Source: Roseburia rectibacter | GTDB lineage: Bacteria > Bacillota > Clostridia > Lachnospirales > Lachnospiraceae | Assembly: GCF_014287515.2 (NCBI RefSeq) | Contig: NZ_CP092473.1 | Coordinates: forward strand, 1,081,001-1,145,000 | DNA length: 64,000 nt | Direction of reading: 5' to 3' | Shown: one piece after another, positions 17,352-27,105 of the stretch | How the letters are laid out: each line of letters starts with the position of its first letter | How positions within the stretch are numbered: position 1 is the stretch's first letter | The notes under the pieces: model-generated | What the model was told of the DNA's origin: nothing | Databases searched by the model: none | Seen by the model: the letters and a program-made list of their open reading frames with translations, nothing else | Program-made: the position numbers and the translations under genes

Positions 17352-17370
17352 ATTTGAGAGGAGTGGTCGA

Positions 17371-17601
17371 ATGGGCAAAGTGTTAATTTGGTTCGTAATC
17401 ATTATTAGTACAGTGGTTCTCTACTGTCTTATGAAAGTTAAGGCAGAGAGTGATGAACTGTATGAGGAATTAATGAAAAAACATTTTTATGGCAGGTCTG
17501 ATGATATTCCTGCATCTGACAAAACCGAGCATTTGAAAGGGTGTGGGCAATTATATGAAATTTTGCAAAACAATAATGCAGACAATACAGAAAAGGAGTG
17601 A
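17371..17601 (+). CDS. Small single-pass membrane protein, unknown function
   Basis: The start is ATG 17371 with GAGAGGAG about 8 bases upstream, giving 76 aa. One N-terminal membrane segment (VLIWFVIIISTVVLYCLM) is followed by a charged soluble tail (ESDELYEELMKKHF). No family is recognised. It lies 7 bases before parM and is likely in the same operon. Confidence 0.6.
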   Translation: MGKVLIWFVIIISTVVLYCLMKVKAESDELYEELMKKHFYGRSDDIPASDKTEHLKGCGQLYEILQNNNADNTEKE

Positions 17602-17608
17602 AAGGAAC

Positions 17609-18529
17609 ATGAATAACAAGTTAGAAGTAATCGGCATTGATCATGGTTGGCCAATGATGAAAACAATTTCTCAGGTATTTGTCACAGGAGTTAAGGAGAT
17701 TACAACAACTCCGGCACTTTTCGGCGATGTACTTGAGTATGAAGGAAAGTTCTATAAGGTTGGAACTGTGAGGCAGGAAGTAAAGGATACAAAGGTCGAA
17801 GATGACAGCTTTTATCTTCTTACTCTTGCAGCAGTTGCTAAGGAACTTAAAAGAAGAGGTCTTGCAGAGGCAAAGGTATTCCTTGCTGTAGGACTTCCAC
17901 TTACAAGATTTGGAGCAGAGAAGAATGATTTTATCAAGTACCTGACAAAGAATAAGCGTTTAAGCTTCAAATATGAGAATGAGTCATATCATATTGAAAT
18001 TGATGATGTGGCAGTATTCCCACAGTGCTATGCAGCAGTGGTTGACAAGATACCTGCTATGGCAAAGAAAACGCTGATAGTAGATATCGGTAGCTGGACA
18101 ATCGACATTATGCCGGTAATCAACAAGTCACCGGATGAATCAAAGTGTGTGACGATTCCAAAAGGTCTTATTACCTGTATGCGTTCTATCAATGAGCAGT
18201 GTGTAAGACAGCTTAACGGAGAGGTAGACGAGTCGGAGATACAGAACATCATGCGATATGGCAGGTCAGATATTGATGATGAATACTTTGCCATTATCAA
18301 GGCAGAGATAGAGGATTTTGTTGATAAGGTATATAACTCAATCCGTGAGTTTGGGTATAACTTAAAGACTACACCGATTGTATTTGTTGGAGGCGGGGCA
18401 GTTGTGATGAAGAATTTTGGTAGTCATGATGCTAAGAACATTTCCTATAACCTTGATGTAAAGGCAAATGCAAGAGGATATGAGCAGCTTGCCACAATGG
18501 GACTTAAAAGCACTAAGCGATTATCATAA
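17609..18529 (+). CDS. parM: ParM-like actin-type plasmid partition ATPase
   Basis: The start is ATG 17609 with AAAGGA upstream (306 aa). Actin-fold motifs are visible: phosphate 1 VIGIDHGWPMMKT near the N-terminus, phosphate 2 LIVDIGSWTIDIMP (about 158), and the adenosine motif VFVGGGAVVMKNF (about 259). ParM filaments push sister plasmids apart when capped by ParR bound to a centromere. The gene directly downstream encodes a ParR-like protein. It suggests that this part of the island came from a plasmid or plasmid-like ICE. Confidence 0.85.
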   Translation: MNNKLEVIGIDHGWPMMKTISQVFVTGVKEITTTPALFGDVLEYEGKFYKVGTVRQEVKDTKVEDDSFYLLTLAAVAKELKRRGLAEAKVFLAVGLPLTRFGAEKNDFIKYLTKNKRLSFKYENESYHIEIDDVAVFPQCYAAVVDKIPAMAKKTLIVDIGSWTIDIMPVINKSPDESKCVTIPKGLITCMRSINEQCVRQLNGEVDESEIQNIMRYGRSDIDDEYFAIIKAEIEDFVDKVYNSIREFGYNLKTTPIVFVGGGAVVMKNFGSHDAKNISYNLDVKANARGYEQLATMGLKSTKRLS

Positions 18530-18540
18530 GGAGGCAGATG

Positions 18541-18894
18541 ATGGGAAGAAGACTTGAATATGAAGTAAAAACTTCTGTCCGCCTCAACATGAGCAATCCT
18601 CAGCATGTGAAAATCAATGATGTGATTCAGAACCTTGATCCGAAGATTTTCAAATCTAAGAACCAGTTCATTATAGATGCGATTCAGTTCTACATTGATA
18701 ATTATGGAAAAGAAACTTTTGTTATCAAGAAGAAGGAAAAAGAGAGGGCTGAATATATCCGGTCAGAAGATATTGATGACATTAAGGAAGAAGTCATTGA
18801 AGCAGCAACCAATGAGGCTAGGAAAGAGGTCTGGATTGTCAATAGTGGGTATTGTATTAGGTATTATATGTCTTGTGTTGACAATAATAAATAG
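18541..18894 (+). CDS. parR: ParR-like ribbon-helix-helix protein with altered C-terminus
   Basis: ATG 18541 lies 6 bases after AAGGAGG (117 aa); ATG 18538 is too close. Residues 1-60 (TSVRLNMSNPQHVKINDVI, then NLDPKIFKSKNQFIIDAIQF) fit the N-terminal DNA-binding part of ParR. A charged coiled region follows. The last 20 residues (VWIVNSGYCIRYYMSCVDNN) read out of frame over DNA that in the next frame encodes a membrane segment. So the natural end of ParR seems lost and the gene is probably fused at a junction near 18830. Confidence 0.65.
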   Translation: MGRRLEYEVKTSVRLNMSNPQHVKINDVIQNLDPKIFKSKNQFIIDAIQFYIDNYGKETFVIKKKEKERAEYIRSEDIDDIKEEVIEAATNEARKEVWIVNSGYCIRYYMSCVDNNK

Positions 18895-19321
18895 TGCAAT
18901 CGGTGCATATCAAGGATATCATGGTGAAGCATGGTTTCAAAAAGGTTCAAATACTATAGAAGAAAATGTCAGTAATGATCAGCCATCAGGGAAACAAGAG
19001 ACAAATATATTCACATTACGGGATAGCGATGGGAATATACTTATGACTGGTGGTATAAAATCGGCAGAAGCAACAATGGTTGATAATGGCGACGGAATCA
19101 AGAAGGCAGTAGTACAAATAGAGTTTGATGATGAATCAACGAAAACATTTGCAGATATTACTACAAATAATATTGGAAATACGATAGGTATTTATTTGAA
19201 TGATGAAATGATTGCAAATCCAAGGGTAATGTGTGCAATAACTGAAGGTAGTTGTCAAATAGAAGTAGATACATATGAACAGGCTCAGGTATTATCTGAG
19301 ACGCTTGAAAAGTGCAAATAA
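18824..19321 (+). pseudogene. Membrane-anchored SecD-P1-like domain protein, start lost
   Basis: In the frame next to parR, the DNA encodes a membrane segment (LSIVGIVLGIICLVLTIINS), a linker, and a C-terminal domain with LNDEMIANPRVMCAITEGS. That domain resembles the head domain of SecD found in many clostridial surface proteins. No ribosome site or clear start exists: the reading frame simply emerges from parR DNA. Its 5' end was probably deleted when it was joined to parR, or one base was lost in a former fusion gene. Confidence 0.5.
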
Positions 19322-19385
19322 TATTTACAATATGGAAGTAAATTGTGCCAAGTCCCGTTTTTTGGACATTAAATGATATAAAATA

Positions 19386-19424
19386 GGAATCAAGATAGAA
19401 GTATTCTGCCTTGGTTCCTTTTTT
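19386..19424 (+). terminator. Rho-independent terminator after the ParMR module
   Basis: GGAATCAAG (19386-19394) pairs with CTTGGTTCC (19410-19418), followed by a T-run. It closes the ParM/ParR transcription unit. Confidence 0.75.
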
Positions 19425-19456
19425 CTTTAGAAAATAGCATTCGATATTTGCAAATG

Positions 19457-19489
19457 CAAATTGTATATTCGCAATTTGTGTGCTATACT
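19457..19489 (+). promoter_or_regulatory. Promoter and inverted-repeat operator of the xre-hsd operon
   Basis: TTGTAT (19461-19466) and TATACT (19484-19489) are 17 bases apart. The perfect inverted repeat CAAATTG (19457-19463) / CAATTTG (19472-19478) overlaps the -35 and spacer, as expected for autorepression by the XRE protein encoded just downstream. Confidence 0.65.
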
Positions 19490-19538
19490 TACAATGATGG
19501 TATTAGATTACGACAATTGTTAGAGAGAGGAAATACAT

Positions 19539-19754
19539 ATGGCAATTAGTTATAATGGATTGTGGAAACTACTGATTGATAACAATATGAAAAAGGGAGA
19601 TTTGTGTGCCAAGACTGGTCTTAGTTCCAGTACAATAGCAAAGATGACAAACTGTGAGTCAGTTAAACTATCTGTTCTGGAAAAAATCTGCAAAGAGCTG
19701 GATTGTAACTTTGGAGATTTGGTTGACTATGTACCGGATGAAGAAGAAAAGTAA
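19539..19754 (+). CDS. XRE-family helix-turn-helix regulator of the type I R-M operon
   Basis: The 71-aa protein is almost only a Cro/C1-type helix-turn-helix (GDLCAKTGLSSSTIAKMTNC) with the usual tail CKELDCNFGDLVDYVPD. Genes of this kind commonly head restriction operons in Bacillota and limit their expression. GAGAGG lies upstream of the start. hsdM begins 23 bases after its stop. Confidence 0.88.
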   Translation: MAISYNGLWKLLIDNNMKKGDLCAKTGLSSSTIAKMTNCESVKLSVLEKICKELDCNFGDLVDYVPDEEEK

Positions 19755-19777
19755 ATTACCTTATGGAGGAAAATGAA

Positions 19778-21511
19778 ATGGCTACGAGAAGCGCAAAAAT
19801 AGATCAGAAAGCAGACCTGATATGGGCAATAGCAGATAAGTTGACCGGAGTATATAAACCACATGAATATGGAGATGTTATATTACCGCTTACAGTAATC
19901 AGGCGTTTTGACTGTATTCTTTCCGATACAAAGGATGCAGTTTTGCAGAAATATGAGGAAGTAAAAAATCTTCCAATGAAGGATGTTTTACTTCGTAAGG
20001 CAGCAGAAAAAGATTTTTATAACACCAGCAAATATACATTTGAGAGACTTATGGATGATCCAGACCATATTGAGGAGAATTTCAGAGATTATCTGAATGG
20101 ATTTTCAGCAAATGTGCAGGACATTCTGGAAAAGTTTAAGTTTGATGGTCACATCACAACTATGGCAAATAAGGGGATTCTTTATATTGTTTTAAAGGAA
20201 TACACAACAGACAGAGGAAATCTTCATCCGAATGAAATCTCTAACCTTGAAATGGGCTATATCTTTGAAGAGATTATAAGAAGATTTTCCGAGTCGCATA
20301 ATGAAGATGCAGGACAGCATTACACTCCAAGAGAAGTTATTCAACTTATGGTCAATATTCTCTTCTATGATGATAATGATATCCTTTCCGGTAATAATGT
20401 GGCAAAGACGATTTATGACCCGGCATGTGGAACCGGAGGTATGCTTTCTGTTGCAGAGGAATATTTACATAGTCTGAATGCTTCTACAGAGCTTGTATCT
20501 TTCGGACAGGAAATTAACGATCAGACATTTGCAATCTGTAAGGCGGATATGCTGATTAAGGGGAACAATGCGGATTATATCAAGGATGGCAACACATTAT
20601 CAGATGATCAGTTTGCAGGTAGTACCTTTGACTATATCCTTTCCAATCCACCTTTTGGACGTGAGTGGAAGAATGAAAAGGCGAAAGTAGAGGAAGAGGC
20701 AAAGCTTGGCTTCGGAGGAAGATTTGGAGCAGGACTTCCGGCTGCAAGTGACGGACAGATGCTTTTTCTTATGACAGCGATATCAAAAATGAAAGATATT
20801 GATAAGGGTGGAAGCAGAATTGCAATCATTCATAATGGTTCACCACTCTTTACAGGAGATGCAGGGAGCGGACCTTCTGAAATCAGAAGATATATTCTCG
20901 AAAATGATTTACTTGAGGCAATCGTTGCTTTACCGAATGATATTTTCTATAACACAGGAATTGCAACCTATATCTGGGTATTGTCAAATAAAAAGGCAGG
21001 TACAGTCAGAGAGGGAAAAGTACAGCTTATTAATGCCAATGAGATGTTCGTGAAGAGAAGAAAAGCATTGGGAAATAAGCGAAATGATATTTCTGAGGAA
21101 GATATTGCAGAGATTACAAAGATATATGGTGATTTTAAAGAGAGTGAAATCAGTCAGATTTATGATAACGAGGATTTTGGTTATACAAAGATTACAGTAG
21201 AAAGACCGCTTCGTGATGAAGAAGGTAATCTAATATTGAAAAAAGGAAAGAAACAGCCGGATACCAGTCTTCGTGATACGGAAAATGTTCCATTAAAAGA
21301 GGATATCAAAGAATATTTTGAAAGAGAAGTATTACCTTTCGCACTGGATGCATGGATAGATACGAAAAAATCAAAGGTGGGATATGAGATTCCATTTACA
21401 AGATACTTCTATAAGTATGAAGCTCCAAGACCATCAGCAGAAATCATGGCAGAGATTATGGATTTAGAGACAGAACTGTCCGGAAGTCTTGAGGAGGTAT
21501 TTGACCTATGA
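19778..21511 (+). CDS. hsdM: Type I restriction-modification DNA methyltransferase subunit HsdM
   Basis: I prefer ATG 19778, with GGAGGA 7 bases upstream (577 aa); ATG 19763 overlaps that site. The N-terminal HsdM_N helical domain is followed by the SAM-binding motif DPACGTGGML near residue 217 and the N6-adenine catalytic motif NPPFGREW near 289. It needs HsdS for target choice. The stop overlaps the hsdS start (ATGA). Confidence 0.95.
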   Translation: MATRSAKIDQKADLIWAIADKLTGVYKPHEYGDVILPLTVIRRFDCILSDTKDAVLQKYEEVKNLPMKDVLLRKAAEKDFYNTSKYTFERLMDDPDHIEENFRDYLNGFSANVQDILEKFKFDGHITTMANKGILYIVLKEYTTDRGNLHPNEISNLEMGYIFEEIIRRFSESHNEDAGQHYTPREVIQLMVNILFYDDNDILSGNNVAKTIYDPACGTGGMLSVAEEYLHSLNASTELVSFGQEINDQTFAICKADMLIKGNNADYIKDGNTLSDDQFAGSTFDYILSNPPFGREWKNEKAKVEEEAKLGFGGRFGAGLPAASDGQMLFLMTAISKMKDIDKGGSRIAIIHNGSPLFTGDAGSGPSEIRRYILENDLLEAIVALPNDIFYNTGIATYIWVLSNKKAGTVREGKVQLINANEMFVKRRKALGNKRNDISEEDIAEITKIYGDFKESEISQIYDNEDFGYTKITVERPLRDEEGNLILKKGKKQPDTSLRDTENVPLKEDIKEYFEREVLPFALDAWIDTKKSKVGYEIPFTRYFYKYEAPRPSAEIMAEIMDLETELSGSLEEVFDL

Positions 21512-21781
21512 GAGAGATGAAGGATAGTGGGGTGAAGTGGGTAGGTGAAATCCCTTCTAGCTGGAAAGTATATAAGGTTAAACAAATTGCTGACAGCAAT
21601 AATGATGTTCTTCCAGAAAATTATGAAGAAGAGCAAGAAATTGATTACATAGAGATTGGTTCTGTTACATATGAACATGGGGTAAGAACAACAGAAAAAA
21701 TGAAATGGATAGGTTACAATTAACTGGACAGATTTTTTAAGGTCATATAATCTATAATAAATACACGAAGGAGCACTCTTT

Positions 21782-22078
21782 ATGACCGAACAAAAACAAC
21801 GACGAAAACCTCGCAAATATACAGATGAATTTAAACAGCAACTGGTGGAACTATATCGTTCCGGCAAACGCAGATGTGATATCTGCCGTGAATATGACAT
21901 TGCTACTTCCCTGTTTGACAAGTGGGTAAAGCAGGCATCCAATTCCGGTTCTTTCCATGAAAAAGATAACCGGACTCCGGAGCAGGAAGAACTGATCCGG
22001 CTTCGGAAAGAAAACCAGCAGTTAAGAATGGAAAATGATATTTTAAAACAAGCGGCGCTGATCTTAGGACGAAAGTAA
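21782..22078 (+). CDS. IS3 family OrfA (helix-turn-helix protein)
   Basis: The 98-aa protein has the HTH_8/transposase N-terminal form (KYTDEFKQQLVELYRSGKR, EYDIATSLFDKWVK) and a C-terminal leucine-rich coiled coil (ENQQLRMENDILKQAALIL). A good GAAGGAG site precedes it. orfB starts 3 bases after its stop in the -1 frame, so a frameshifted OrfAB transposase or reinitiation is possible. Confidence 0.9.
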   Translation: MTEQKQRRKPRKYTDEFKQQLVELYRSGKRRCDICREYDIATSLFDKWVKQASNSGSFHEKDNRTPEQEELIRLRKENQQLRMENDILKQAALILGRK

Positions 22079-22080
22079 AT

Positions 22081-22914
22081 GTGATTAAAGCAAATGCCCA
22101 CAAATACTCTGTATCAGCAATGTGTCGCGTCCTACAGGTAAACAGAAGCACCTATTATTATGAAGCAGCAGCAAAAAAAGATGAATCAGAACTCACTGCA
22201 GACATTCAGGAAATTTTTAGAAAAAGCCGGAACCATTATGGTACACGAAAGATCAAGAAAGAACTGGCTGATTGCGGGAAACAGGTATCAAGACGCAGGA
22301 TTGGACGGATTATGAAACAGGAAGGTCTGGTATCAAGCTATACTACAGCACAGTTTAAACCGCAAAAAGACAGATGTAATGAATCAAAAGTAGAGAATGT
22401 GTTGAACCGACAATTTCAAAACCAGCCATACCGCAATGTAGTGGTAAGTGATTTGACCTACGTAAGGGTAGGAAACCGCTGGAATTATATTTGTGTACTG
22501 ATTGATCTTTTTAACAGGGAGATTATTGGATACAGTGCAGGAGAACATAAAACAGCAGAACTTGTAAAACAGGCATTTATGAAAGTAGACGGAAATCTGT
22601 CGGAAATCCATATTTTCCACACAGACCGTGGAAATGAATTTAAAAACGAGACAATTGAAGAACTGTTAGAAACGTTCCATATGGAACGCTCCCTGAGCCA
22701 TAAGGGATGTCCTTATGACAATGCAGTGGCAGAAGCTACGTTCAAGATTATAAAAACAGAATTTGTATGGAATGAAACATTCCATACGCAGGAAGAACTG
22801 AAGATAAAACTATGGGATTATGTAAACTGGTATAATCATCACCGCATACATTCTTCCTTAGGGTATCAAACGCCTGTACAATATCGGAAAAATAACCTAA
22901 AAAAATTTGTCTGA
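22081..22914 (+). CDS. IS3 family OrfB transposase (DDE)
   Basis: The 277-aa protein shows the HTH_21 region (SRNHYGTRKIKKEL) and the rve integrase core. The DDE residues are visible in VVVSDLTYVRVG, FHTDRGNEF and NAVAEATFKIIK, with the conserved ending YNHHRIHSSLGYQTPVQY. The apparent start is GTG 22081. It looks intact, so the element may still move. Confidence 0.92.
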   Translation: MIKANAHKYSVSAMCRVLQVNRSTYYYEAAAKKDESELTADIQEIFRKSRNHYGTRKIKKELADCGKQVSRRRIGRIMKQEGLVSSYTTAQFKPQKDRCNESKVENVLNRQFQNQPYRNVVVSDLTYVRVGNRWNYICVLIDLFNREIIGYSAGEHKTAELVKQAFMKVDGNLSEIHIFHTDRGNEFKNETIEELLETFHMERSLSHKGCPYDNAVAEATFKIIKTEFVWNETFHTQEELKIKLWDYVNWYNHHRIHSSLGYQTPVQYRKNNLKKFV

Positions 22915-24015
22915 AAAAGTGTTGACAATCCAAAATTTGGTAATGCACCAAGTAGGGCAAGACGTATTGTACATAATGGTGATACTATTATTTCAACTGT
23001 GAGAACATATTTAAAAGCCATTGCATATATTGATAATTCATTAGCAGATAAAATTGTATCTACTGGTTTTTCGGTAGTGACACCACATAAAGATGTTGTC
23101 GCAAAATTTTTATATTATGCATTGAGTACACATTCTTTTATATCAAATGTAGAAGCTCATTCTGTTGGCATTAGTTATCCTGCAATAAATAATACTAATT
23201 TGATGGATTTGAAAATTGTATTACCAATGCAACGTGAACAGATACAAATTGCTAGTTATTTGGATGCCAAGTGCTCAAAGATTGATGAAATTATTGAAAA
23301 GCAGCAGGCAATTATTGAAAAGTTAAAGGAATACAAATTTTCAATTATTACGGAAGCTGTAACAAAGGGAATAAATACAGATGTAGAGCTGAAGGATAGT
23401 ACTATAGATATGTGTGAACAAATACCAGTTCATTGGAGCATATCGCAAAATAGATACTTATTCTCGTTACGAGATGAAAAAAATTATAAACCATTAGAGG
23501 AAGTGAGATTACTTTCTCTTTATACTGACTTAGGCGTGTTTCCACATGGTGAACAAGAGGAAAGAGGGAATAAGGCAGTAAAGGCAGAAGGATACAAGGT
23601 GGTTTATGAGAATGATATAGTAGTAAATATTATATTGGCATGGATGGGGGCAATAGGAAGATCGGCATATGATGGGGTTACGAGTCCCGCATATGATATA
23701 TATAAACCAAATGAAAATGTATGTTCAAGATATTATCATTATTTATATAGGACAAAGCCGTTTTCTGCTGAATGTTATAAATATGGACGTGGAATAATGG
23801 CGATGCGCTGGCGGACATATTCATCAGAGTTTAAAAGTATTAAAGTGCCTGTACCACCTTATATCGAACAATGTCAAATAGCAGATTATTTAGATAGTAA
23901 ATGTGAGATGCTTGATAAAACAATAGCTGATAGAAACAAAGCAATTGAAAAACTTCAGGAATACAAAAAATCCCTCATCTACGAGGTTGTTACAGGAAAA
24001 AAGGAGGTGTAGCTA

Positions 24016-27000
24016 ATGTCTGATTTTGATGTAAAAGAGAAACGATTTGAAGAAGATATCGAAGACTATCTGATTCATCATGGCGGATATACCAAAGGTG
24101 ATCCAAAGAAATTTAATCGTGAATCAGGACTTGATGAAGATACATTTGTTGAGTTTATTAAGACAAGCCAGCCTAAGAAATGGGACAGATATGTGAAAAT
24201 CTATGCGGAGAATTCCGAGAAACAGGTGGTTGAGCGTTTTAAAAGAGAAGTCAAGACAACTAATCTTTTGAATGTGATGCGGCATGGATTTACGGACAGA
24301 GGAATTAAGTTTTATCCGATTTTCTGGAAGCCGGAGACCTCTTTGAATGAGACTACGCAGATTCAGTATGATGCGAATATCCTGCATTGTACAAGACAGC
24401 TTCACTACTCTGTACATAATGAGAACAGCATAGATATAGTGCTTTTTGTAAACGGAATTCCGGTAGTATCTATGGAGTTGAAATGCCAGTTTACAGGACA
24501 GGATACCACAAATGCCATTAATCAGTATAAGTTTGATCGTGCCGGTAAGGATGCAATTTTTGCCTTCAAAGAAAGAGTATTGGTGCATTTCGCAGTAGAC
24601 CTTACCAATGTCTATATGACAACAAAGCTTGATGGCGCACACACTTATTTTCTGCCATTTAATCAAGGCAGTAATGGTGCCGGAAAAGTAGGCGGTAAAG
24701 GAAATCCTGTAAATCCAGATGGATATGATACAGCTTATCTTTGGGAAAGAGTACTCTGCAAGGACAGTTTGATGGAAATTCTACAGAAATATATGCACTT
24801 GCAACAGGAATATGATAAGAATGGAAATCTAGTGAAAGAGACTATGATTTTCCCAAGATATCATCAGCTTGATGTAGTCACAAAACTTCTGGAAGATGTG
24901 AAAAAGAATGGTTCGGGTAAGAGCTATTTGATTCAGCATAGTGCAGGATCGGGAAAGTCCAATTCGATTGCATGGCTGGCACACAGACTGACCGGACTCC
25001 ATGATTATGAGGATAATAAGATTTTCCAGTCAGTAATCATCGTTACTGACAGACGAGTGCTTGACAGCCAGTTGCAGTCTACAGTATATCAGTTTGACCA
25101 TGTGGAAGGTGTGGTTAAGAAAGTAGATAAAAATTCGGGACAGCTTAGAGATGCGATTAATGATGGCGTAGGCATTATCATCACTACTTTACAAAAGTTC
25201 CCGGTAATCTATAAAGAGGTAGATTCTGCAAACAAAAGATTTGCTATTATTATTGATGAGGCACATTCTTCGCAGACCGGAGATGCAGCGAAAAAATTAA
25301 AAAGAGCGTTAGCTGATACAGAAGAAATTCTGAAAGAGTATGCCGAGATGGAAGATGAGGACGAGAGAAATCGTAAGGACGATGAGGATAAGCTCTTAGA
25401 TGAATTGGCGGCACAGGGTATGCATAAGAACTTATCATTCTTTGCATTTACAGCAACACCAAAAGGAAAGACATTGCAGATGTTTGGTCAGAAGGATGCG
25501 GAAGGAATCTACAGACCTTTCCATATATATTCTATGAGACAGGCAATAGAAGAGCATTTCATCTTGGATGTTTTGCAGAACTATATGACCTACAAAATGT
25601 ATTACAAGATTGCCAAGATTATTGAGGATAATCCGGAATTTGATACAACTGCAGGTTCAAAGGCAATTGTAAATTATGAGACACTACATCCACATAATAT
25701 ATCTCAGAAGACTGCCATTATGCTGGAACATTTTATGAATGTCACAAGACATAAGATAGGTGGCAGGGCGAAGGCTATGGTTGTTACACCATCCAGACTT
25801 CATGCAGTGCGATATGTGCAGGAATTTAAGAGACAGATAAAAGAAAAAGGACTGAATGACCTTGAAGTGTTAGTCGCTTTTTCCGGTGAAGTGAAAGATA
25901 ACGATGATGTGTTTACCGAAGAGGGAATGAACAAGGATAAAGAAGGCAAGACAATCAAAGAAAAGGCTTTACCGGAAACATTCCATACAGATGATTATGG
26001 AATCCTTGTTGTTGCGGAAAAATATCAGACAGGCTTTGATGAACCATTGCTTCACACCATGTTTGTGGATAAGAAATTGTCTGGTGTAAAGGCAGTACAG
26101 ACTTTATCAAGACTGAATCGTACTACAAGAGGAAAAGTAGATACCTTCGTACTTGATTTTGCCAATTCAGCAGAAGATATCAAAGCATCTTTTGAGCCAT
26201 TCTATGAGGAAACTGTGCTCTTGGAGGAAACAGATCCTAATGTTGTATATGACATGAAGAATACCTTGGATGATTTCAGGGTATATCAGAAATCAGAAGT
26301 GGATAAATTTGCGGATATTTTCTATCAGAATGAGAATCAATCAGCTGGTGATCTTGGAAAGCTTCAGGGACAGTTAAGACCAGCAGTAGACAGATATGAA
26401 GTGCTTGAAGTTGAAAAACAGGATATATTCAAGTCTACATTGGCAAGCTTTAATCGTGTGTATGCCTATATTACACAGGTATACAGGTTATTTGACAAGG
26501 ATATTCACAGATTCAGTATTTATTCAAAGTTTTTATACACGATGCTTCCAAAAGGACATGGTGGAGAGAAGATAAATATTGATGACAAAGTTCTTCTTGA
26601 ATACTATAAGCTGGAAAAAGACTTTGAAGGTCCGATAGAGCTTGAAAGCACAGAAGGCGGATATACACCTATCTCCGGTGATTCCGGTCATAGAGAGCCT
26701 AAGAAAGATCCGCTGACAGTAATTATTGATAAGATAAATGAAAAGTATGGAACCCATTTTACAGAAATGGATAAAGTACTTGTTCAGATGGAAAATGATT
26801 ATGCCAATCAGGAGAAGTGGCAGAGCTACGCAAAGAACAATGACAGGGCAACCTTTATGTTGTTGTTTGAAAAGGATTTTCCGAATATGGCAGCAGACAG
26901 ATATGAGCAGAATGACCAGTTTTTCCGCAAGCTATTTGACGATCCGGATATGATGAAACAGGTAATGGAAACTGTAGGTTCTGTACTGTATGAGAGATTG

Positions 27001-27093
27001 AAGAAGAAATATATCTTTGATCCGAAGTCTGGCGTAATTGAAGAGGCGACACCGGAGACTTATGTGGAAGATACATATTTGACGAAGAAATAA
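24016..27093 (+). CDS. hsdR: Type I restriction endonuclease subunit HsdR
   Basis: The 1025-aa protein is intact. The nuclease domain (residues 1-230) has the PD-(D/E)xK type site with VVSMELKCQ near 154. The translocase has Walker A SAGSGKS near 308, DEAHSSQTGD near 413, the TATP motif III and late helicase motifs (YQTGFDEPLL, QTLSRLNRT). It starts 3 bases after hsdS with a GGAGG site. With hsdS broken it should not form a normal complex. Confidence 0.95.
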   Translation: MSDFDVKEKRFEEDIEDYLIHHGGYTKGDPKKFNRESGLDEDTFVEFIKTSQPKKWDRYVKIYAENSEKQVVERFKREVKTTNLLNVMRHGFTDRGIKFYPIFWKPETSLNETTQIQYDANILHCTRQLHYSVHNENSIDIVLFVNGIPVVSMELKCQFTGQDTTNAINQYKFDRAGKDAIFAFKERVLVHFAVDLTNVYMTTKLDGAHTYFLPFNQGSNGAGKVGGKGNPVNPDGYDTAYLWERVLCKDSLMEILQKYMHLQQEYDKNGNLVKETMIFPRYHQLDVVTKLLEDVKKNGSGKSYLIQHSAGSGKSNSIAWLAHRLTGLHDYEDNKIFQSVIIVTDRRVLDSQLQSTVYQFDHVEGVVKKVDKNSGQLRDAINDGVGIIITTLQKFPVIYKEVDSANKRFAIIIDEAHSSQTGDAAKKLKRALADTEEILKEYAEMEDEDERNRKDDEDKLLDELAAQGMHKNLSFFAFTATPKGKTLQMFGQKDAEGIYRPFHIYSMRQAIEEHFILDVLQNYMTYKMYYKIAKIIEDNPEFDTTAGSKAIVNYETLHPHNISQKTAIMLEHFMNVTRHKIGGRAKAMVVTPSRLHAVRYVQEFKRQIKEKGLNDLEVLVAFSGEVKDNDDVFTEEGMNKDKEGKTIKEKALPETFHTDDYGILVVAEKYQTGFDEPLLHTMFVDKKLSGVKAVQTLSRLNRTTRGKVDTFVLDFANSAEDIKASFEPFYEETVLLEETDPNVVYDMKNTLDDFRVYQKSEVDKFADIFYQNENQSAGDLGKLQGQLRPAVDRYEVLEVEKQDIFKSTLASFNRVYAYITQVYRLFDKDIHRFSIYSKFLYTMLPKGHGGEKINIDDKVLLEYYKLEKDFEGPIELESTEGGYTPISGDSGHREPKKDPLTVIIDKINEKYGTHFTEMDKVLVQMENDYANQEKWQSYAKNNDRATFMLLFEKDFPNMAADRYEQNDQFFRKLFDDPDMMKQVMETVGSVLYERLKKKYIFDPKSGVIEEATPETYVEDTYLTKK

Positions 27094-27105
27094 GGAAGTG
27101 AAAAC

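Larger units (their letters stand above)
21721..22924 (+). mobile_element. IS3-family insertion sequence, about 1.2 kb
   Basis: ACAAT occurs directly on both sides (21716-21720 and 22925-22929) and is the target duplication. Its removal repairs hsdS. The ends carry imperfect inverted repeats (left GGACAGATTTTTTAAGG, right read inward AGACAAATTTTTTTAGG). It contains orfA and orfB in different frames. The exact end bases could shift by a few positions. Confidence 0.88.
21508..24012 (+). pseudogene. hsdS: Type I specificity subunit HsdS, interrupted by an IS3-family element
   Basis: The first part (21508-21720) starts MREMKDSGVKWVGEIPSSW, a typical HsdS start, and would stop inside the element. 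The rest runs from 22925 to 24012 with two target-recognition regions separated by coiled spacers (ASYLDAKCSKIDEIIEKQQ, and YLDSKCEMLDKTIADRNKAI at the end). Removing 21721-22924 and one ACAAT copy restores an open frame across the join (MKWIGYN to PKFGNAPSRARR). The system thus lost normal specificity, unless the long 3' piece is translated from an internal start. Confidence 0.92.
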
